Below, in pieces: positions 59,651 to 64,000 of a stretch of 64,000 nucleotides of DNA. This DNA comes from Mixophyes australis (Eukaryota; Chordata; Amphibia; Anura; Limnodynastidae), in the NCBI GenBank assembly GCA_036250195.1, contig JAVHZZ010000009.1, positions 40,081,824-40,145,823 on the forward strand. Reading direction: 5' to 3'. The position numbers and the translations under genes were made by a program. The notes under the pieces were generated by a model. The model searched no databases. It saw nothing but the letters and a program-made list of their open reading frames with translations, and was not told the origin of the DNA. Within the stretch, counting starts at the first letter, position 1. Every line of letters starts with the position of its first letter.

Positions 59651-60098
59651 ACCACAATAAAATAAAGAGAATATATATCTCACAGGTGGAATGACACACA
59701 TGGCCGTGGCGTGTGACCCACATGTGACGATTTTAGCGGGGGAGAGAAGGAGAATAATAGACAGGAACAGATCAATAGTATCTGCGGCTGCATAAAGTAA
59801 GGTGGCTGGTTCCCAGGGAGGGGCCAGTTACCAAGAAACATTCAGAGCTCCGGCAAGAAATATGGTGTTCAAGGGGGGGGTTCCAGGCAAATGGAAATTG
59901 CACACTCTGTGAGGGCAAATTATGAACATAACAAAGGACTAAAGGCAAGAATATATAATGCTTTAGTACTCCTCCTACTTCTACTACTTCTGCTGCTACT
60001 CCTACTACTGCTAGTACTATTACAACCATTACCACTATTTAATGGATTTTCATAGTACCAAAGTCACCCTCAGGATCTGGTTAACAGTACATATAGTA
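59651..60098. other. Non-coding stretch with CTACTACT-type low complexity
   Basis: CTCCTACTTCTACTACTTCT-type trinucleotide repeats lie at 59970-60040. No gene was recognised. Confidence 0.45.
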
Positions 60099-60277
60099 CC
60101 CAATTCAATTGGCCACGTTATTTGGGAGAATAACGCAACCTGCGCACTATTACCATTGCTACAGTAATAGTGCACAGTATTACTGTGAGCTGCTACCAAA
60201 AATCTGTGTTAAAGTAACGGTAATACTGTGCGGGCCGTGTTATTCCTAGACTAACAAGGCCCAATTGAATTCCCCCC
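60099..60277. mobile_element. About 180-bp MITE with AATTCAATTGG ends
   Basis: CCCAATTCAATTGGCC at the left and, inverted, GGGGGGAATTCAATTGGGCC at the right. Internal TACAGTAATAGTGCACAGTA and GTAATACTGTGC words form inverted repeats. Related by its end wording to 43590-43795. Confidence 0.65.
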
Positions 60278-62439
60278 ATAGGGTATTATACAATATTATC
60301 AATTAAGAATTTATAAACAATAGGAAATTACTATCTAAGGAAATGGGTATCTATGGGTTTGTACACAGCTGTCAATGGGGATTGTTCATAGCAAAGCAGT
60401 TTGTAGTGGTGAGAAAATACTAATAGGTCAGGTGAGTAAAGCTATTGTAGTTATTACATGTTCTCATTATATGTCAGGTTAAAGGCATGTGTTTCAACCA
60501 GGCTTAGGAACTTTATAAGTGTCTGGTGGCAGGAGAAAGAGAGTTCCATTGGCTAGTCAAACACTATCCAACCCTACTACTTAACCTGTAAGTCCAGTGA
60601 CACATACGTAAGTTGCCAAATGAGATCACATCTGGCTATTCATTTATCAGTTTGAGCAACTAGATCACTCCAGGTTCAATTGCAGTTTAGTGGAAGAAAT
60701 CTGCACATGCAGGCCAATAGCTATCCCATTGCATTTTACACTGTGTGTTATGTAAATAGTGTTGGGACTGGCAGCAGCCTTTCTACCATGAGGGGAGGAG
60801 GTTACATTACATTACCTTATATATAGGTTTGTAGAGTTACATTATGCATTAATTATCCCACAGGGCATAGATGATGCATGTGGGGTGAGAGGCATCTCCC
60901 CCCCCCCTCCACAGCCACATCCTCTTAGTTCCCTGACTACCCCAAAATACTCTAACAGCAACCAGGAGGCACACAGTGATTGCTCCTGGAAGGGGGTATT
61001 CCCCTTTGGACTAGTTGAGACACTTGACACTTTATGTACAAAAAAATGTATATGTGAGCCCACAACATTCATTCTAGGCTGTAGCCATTCTTTTATATTA
61101 AAGACCACAGAGGAGTATAATATAGTTAGTTGAGTCATGCACAGGATGTTGGGTATGATGATAGGAACTTCAATAATTATTTTAGTTGTCTAATGGGTGA
61201 GTAACTGTATGAATGAGAGAGTTTAACAAGGCAGTATTATGGCAGTTTTTGTGAGTGCTTTAATATGAGGAGTAAACATAATTACAGATTTAAAATAACC
61301 TCTAAGCGGTAAACTTGGGGAGTCAGAGAAATTTGTACAATATCTAGTAACTGTTATATCAGATAGAGGAAATAATTCATTTTATAGCAGCAAGAGGACA
61401 TGAAAGAGAGGGCGGCTTTAAGATAAGTACCATCTGCCAGGAAAGATGAAAGGTCAAGAGTGGAGAGAAAGATATCGGTAAATAATGATATAGAGACAAG
61501 AGAATGATGGGCACATGACTGATTCAGAAACAAGAAAGTAACAATAGATAAAACCCATAATAAAAAGTAGAACAAAACATAACTGTTGTTATAATAAACT
61601 GCCTTCCATTTATTCCTTTATTACGCAATCTAGTTTTTCTTATGTAGCCTATTAATGGGTTTTACTATCACTAGCAGATGTTTCCATTTCACAATGCCTT
61701 GCATTTCTCACAGTTGGTACTGTGTAAACTTGCTGGAAGATAATGTCATAAAGCATCCGACCAGCCTACATGTTTTGTGTCGGTCCTTTATACGGTCAGT
61801 GGATTATGAATAAAAATAGGAAACAAAATACAGTTCTTTCCTGTAGCTATCAACATCCACACTGATCATTTAGTTATATGGTAAAGCATAACTACTACAT
61901 AGTGAATATTAAGGTGCCTCTCAGAGACATGACTTTGGAGATCATATCACATAAATTATGTATGTATACATTTACAAACATTTATGCATAAACCAAGTAA
62001 CACTGCCATCTGAATAGCAGCAGGATTTCGTAAAATCTGCCCTTTCTTCTTACATACACTTTCACTTTCCTCTATTTTCTACAGACACTATATCTGCTAT
62101 TTCGTCATTAAACAAACTCCTCTCTGTGAACATTCTTTCTTGACTTGCTTCAGATCTCAGTCAATGTTGCCTTTGCACACACAGTATTTCCTCCAAACAC
62201 AACTACTTCACACCCACATTTTGCAGAGCGTGTACCATGACATTTGTTCCTTTACATATATTAAACTGCAAAGATATTTTTGTGGTATTTGTATTGAAAG
62301 AGTATGCAACACTTTCAGTGTTGTGAGAAGAGCTGAGTCTGCTAATATGATAATTACTCTGTATCTCCTACTCCCTCAAGTAATACTCTATATTTGAAGT
62401 TGTAATGTTGTAACACTAGAATGACAGAAAAAAAGAGAA
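60278..62439. other. Long non-coding stretch
   Basis: No gene, LINE or terminal-repeat element was recognised. Open frames on both strands at 60842-61138 overlap each other and lack motifs. Confidence 0.45.
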
Positions 62440-63227
62440 GAGTTTAGAGTAAGGGTGTGCACTGGCCACTTTTAGTGTTTTGGGTTTTGGGTTTTGGGTT
62501 CTGAATAGCTTGAGGTTTTGGGTTCTGATTTGTTTTGCCAAAACACCTGACGAAAGATTTTGGTTCTGATTTAGGGTTTTGGGTTCTGATTTATTTTTAA
62601 AAAAGCATAAAAAGGGTTAAAATCAAGTTTTTTGTTTATTTTTCAATCCTACGCTATTATTGACCTCAATAACATTCAATAGCAATCATTTCCACTAATT
62701 TCCAGTCTATTCGGAACACCTCACACCTCACAATATTGATTTTAGGTTCAATATTTGATTTTTCGGTACAGCAGCAATAGTGAACGTATTTTGAAATAGC
62801 AGTACCTATTTTTTGGTACAGCAGCAACAGTGAACGTAGTTTGGAATTGCAGTACCTATTTTTGGGTACAGCAGCAACAGTGAATGTAGTTTAATATCTG
62901 ATACGCATCTATGTGGACTGCGTAGTGGAGTGGCCCCGGTACCCAATTTGGTACCGGGCCCACAATATATCACCCTCAACTGGTCTGAATTCCACTGCAC
63001 ATATGGCTGTTCCTCCATCTTCTGCAGCATATAGAGGGTGTAGTTGGAGCGCGTCACTACCTCTTGTTTTTGACGACCATCATTGAGATCCCATCAAGTA
63101 TGTCAAAGACAGACAGCGTCGAAGTGTTATTTGTTGACTTTGTGAACAAAAAAACTGTCCCTGTTGCAAATCTTTGTGCAATGAAGAGTGACTTTTTCAT
63201 TTAAAGGCTTAAGCTTTCAAGTGTAGT

Positions 63228-63352
63228 GTTTATAACATCATTACACCAACAGGTAAAAATCCTTTTAATTGGGATAATGGAGCCACAAAGTAAATTGCAC
63301 ATATGTAATGCCCGCACAATGTTACTGGCGTTGTCTGACACCACAAATCCCC
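63228..63352 (-). pseudogene. hAT transposase fragment
   Basis: In the minus-strand frame reading down from 63352: FVVSDNASNIVRALHMCN, followed by LLCGSIIPIKRIFTC. The SDNASN block fits the DNA-N motif around a catalytic Asp of hAT transposases (pattern (T/S)DNAxN followed by a hydrophobic helix). No longer frame survives on either side. It is the best evidence that the large repeat belongs to the hAT superfamily. Confidence 0.6.
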
Positions 63353-63404
63353 AGGAGAGTCTAAGTGGGTAAGCCACTGAGAGATTATTTCCCTCAGTTT
63401 CTGG

Positions 63405-63625
63405 ACTGATGCACCACTGGACTCAGCAAGGACAGAGCACTGGACTGATGCACCACTGGACTCAGCAAGGACAGAGCACTGGACTGATGCACCACTGGAC
63501 TCAGCAAGGACAGAGCACTGGACTGATGCACCACTGGACTCAGCAAGGACAGAGCACTGGACTGATGCACCACTGGACTCAGCAAGCACACAGCACTGGA
63601 CTGATGCACCACTGGACTCAGCAAG
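63405..63625 (+). repeat. 39-bp minisatellite
   Basis: Almost six near-identical units of GACTGATGCACCACTGGACT followed by CAGCAAGGACAGAGCACTG. Because 39 is divisible by three, frames remain open on both strands (for example MHHWTQQGQSTGL repeated). A looser continuation lies at 63760-63880. Confidence 0.93.
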
Positions 63626-64000
63626 GACTTTTTTGATTTTTTTTTTTATATTAATTTAAAAGGATTTTTGTAGAGTTTTTCTTTTTTTTTTCTTTTTATG
63701 GAAGAATTTTTAATACTTTTGAAAGAAATATGCACTTTGCAGAACAAAGCACAGGACAAAATGCACCGCTGGACTCAGCAAGGACAGAGCACTGGACTGA
63801 TGCACCACTGGACTCAGCAGGACAGAGCACTGCCAAAAGCACCACTGGACTCAGCAGGACAGAGCACAACACAGCACAGCACGAGAAATAGCAGGACAGA
63901 GGACCACCTAACACACCCTCCCTCTTCCCTGATCAATGCCCGAGTGAAGATGGCGGCGGCAAGCGGGGAATTGAAAGGTTCCGAGTATCGCGAGATCCGA

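Larger units (their letters stand above)
62440..64000 (-). mobile_element. Large hAT-related repeat, copy B, continues past the window end
   Basis: Same orientation and order of blocks as copy A: GGTTTTGGGTTCTG-type repeats, TACGCTATTATTGACCTCAA, CTCACACCTCACAATATTGA, the ACTGCGTAGTGGAGTGGCCC block, a transposase fragment, a 39-bp minisatellite, then the AAGATGGCGGC block and GAGTATCGCGAGATCCGA at the very end. Copy B lacks the three insertions found in copy A but keeps a coding fragment that copy A has lost. Confidence 0.7.

Noticed and set aside
63230..63624. Repeat proteins over the 39-bp array
   Set aside because: Minisatellite translation. The real coding remnant nearby is in another frame (the SDNASN block).

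Overview
The window is vertebrate nuclear DNA, most probably amphibian and most likely anuran. The reasons are the transposon mix (Tc1/mariner, hAT, Harbinger-type, L2/CR1-like LINEs, a Penelope-like element, a Helitron), very long introns, (TA)n microsatellites, and the 3' end of a TNF-superfamily ligand gene that best fits TNFSF8 (CD30 ligand). The organism call is inference; no species-diagnostic sequence was seen. There are no bacterial-style operons, CRISPR arrays, rRNA genes or convincing tRNA genes.

Host gene. Two minus-strand exons of a tnfsf8-like gene are visible: a 54-nt exon at 41271-41324 and the terminal coding exon at 33142-33530. Both have clear splice signals, and their phases match and create a Trp codon at the join. 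Exons 1-2 were not found and may lie beyond position 64000. The 7.7-kb intron between the two exons carries a broken LINE and a 2.06-kb hAT element. A separate plus-strand exon-like segment (41562-41644) is unassigned.

Transposons, left to right. A tandem repeat and hAT fragments lie at 5-6.3 kb. A 1670-bp hAT with a perfect 8-bp target duplication (TSD) spans 7594-9263. A Penelope-type terminal fragment with a decayed hammerhead-ribozyme motif lies near 10.66 kb, and a short Helitron at 11339-11737. At 11800-19611 a dead Tc1 element is split by a 6.65-kb Harbinger-type element (12066-18716), which itself holds an L2-like LINE and several tRNA-like repeat motifs. A Penelope-like element with reverse transcriptase, GIY-YIG endonuclease and 134-bp flanking direct repeats spans 20771-24989. 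Then come a Harbinger-type MITE (27581-27892), a broken minus-strand LINE (33956-35900), a hAT (38752-40811) carrying a second hAT built on a long palindrome, several MITEs (42.4-45.6 kb) and further hAT copies (46.2-48 kb).

Right part. A large hAT-related repeat (48037-52237) sits inside a (TA)n array and has itself taken three insertions, two hATs with perfect TSDs and one mariner-type element. A 1639-bp Tc1 element with 218-bp inverted repeats spans 56417-58055. A second copy of the large repeat begins near 62440 and runs off the window end. It keeps a fragment of hAT transposase.

Every transposase or reverse transcriptase seen is broken. The most striking features are the depth of nesting, readable from clean target duplications, the hammerhead-like motifs near the Penelope sequences, and two unusually perfect palindromes. 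I did not find a convincing new multi-gene system.
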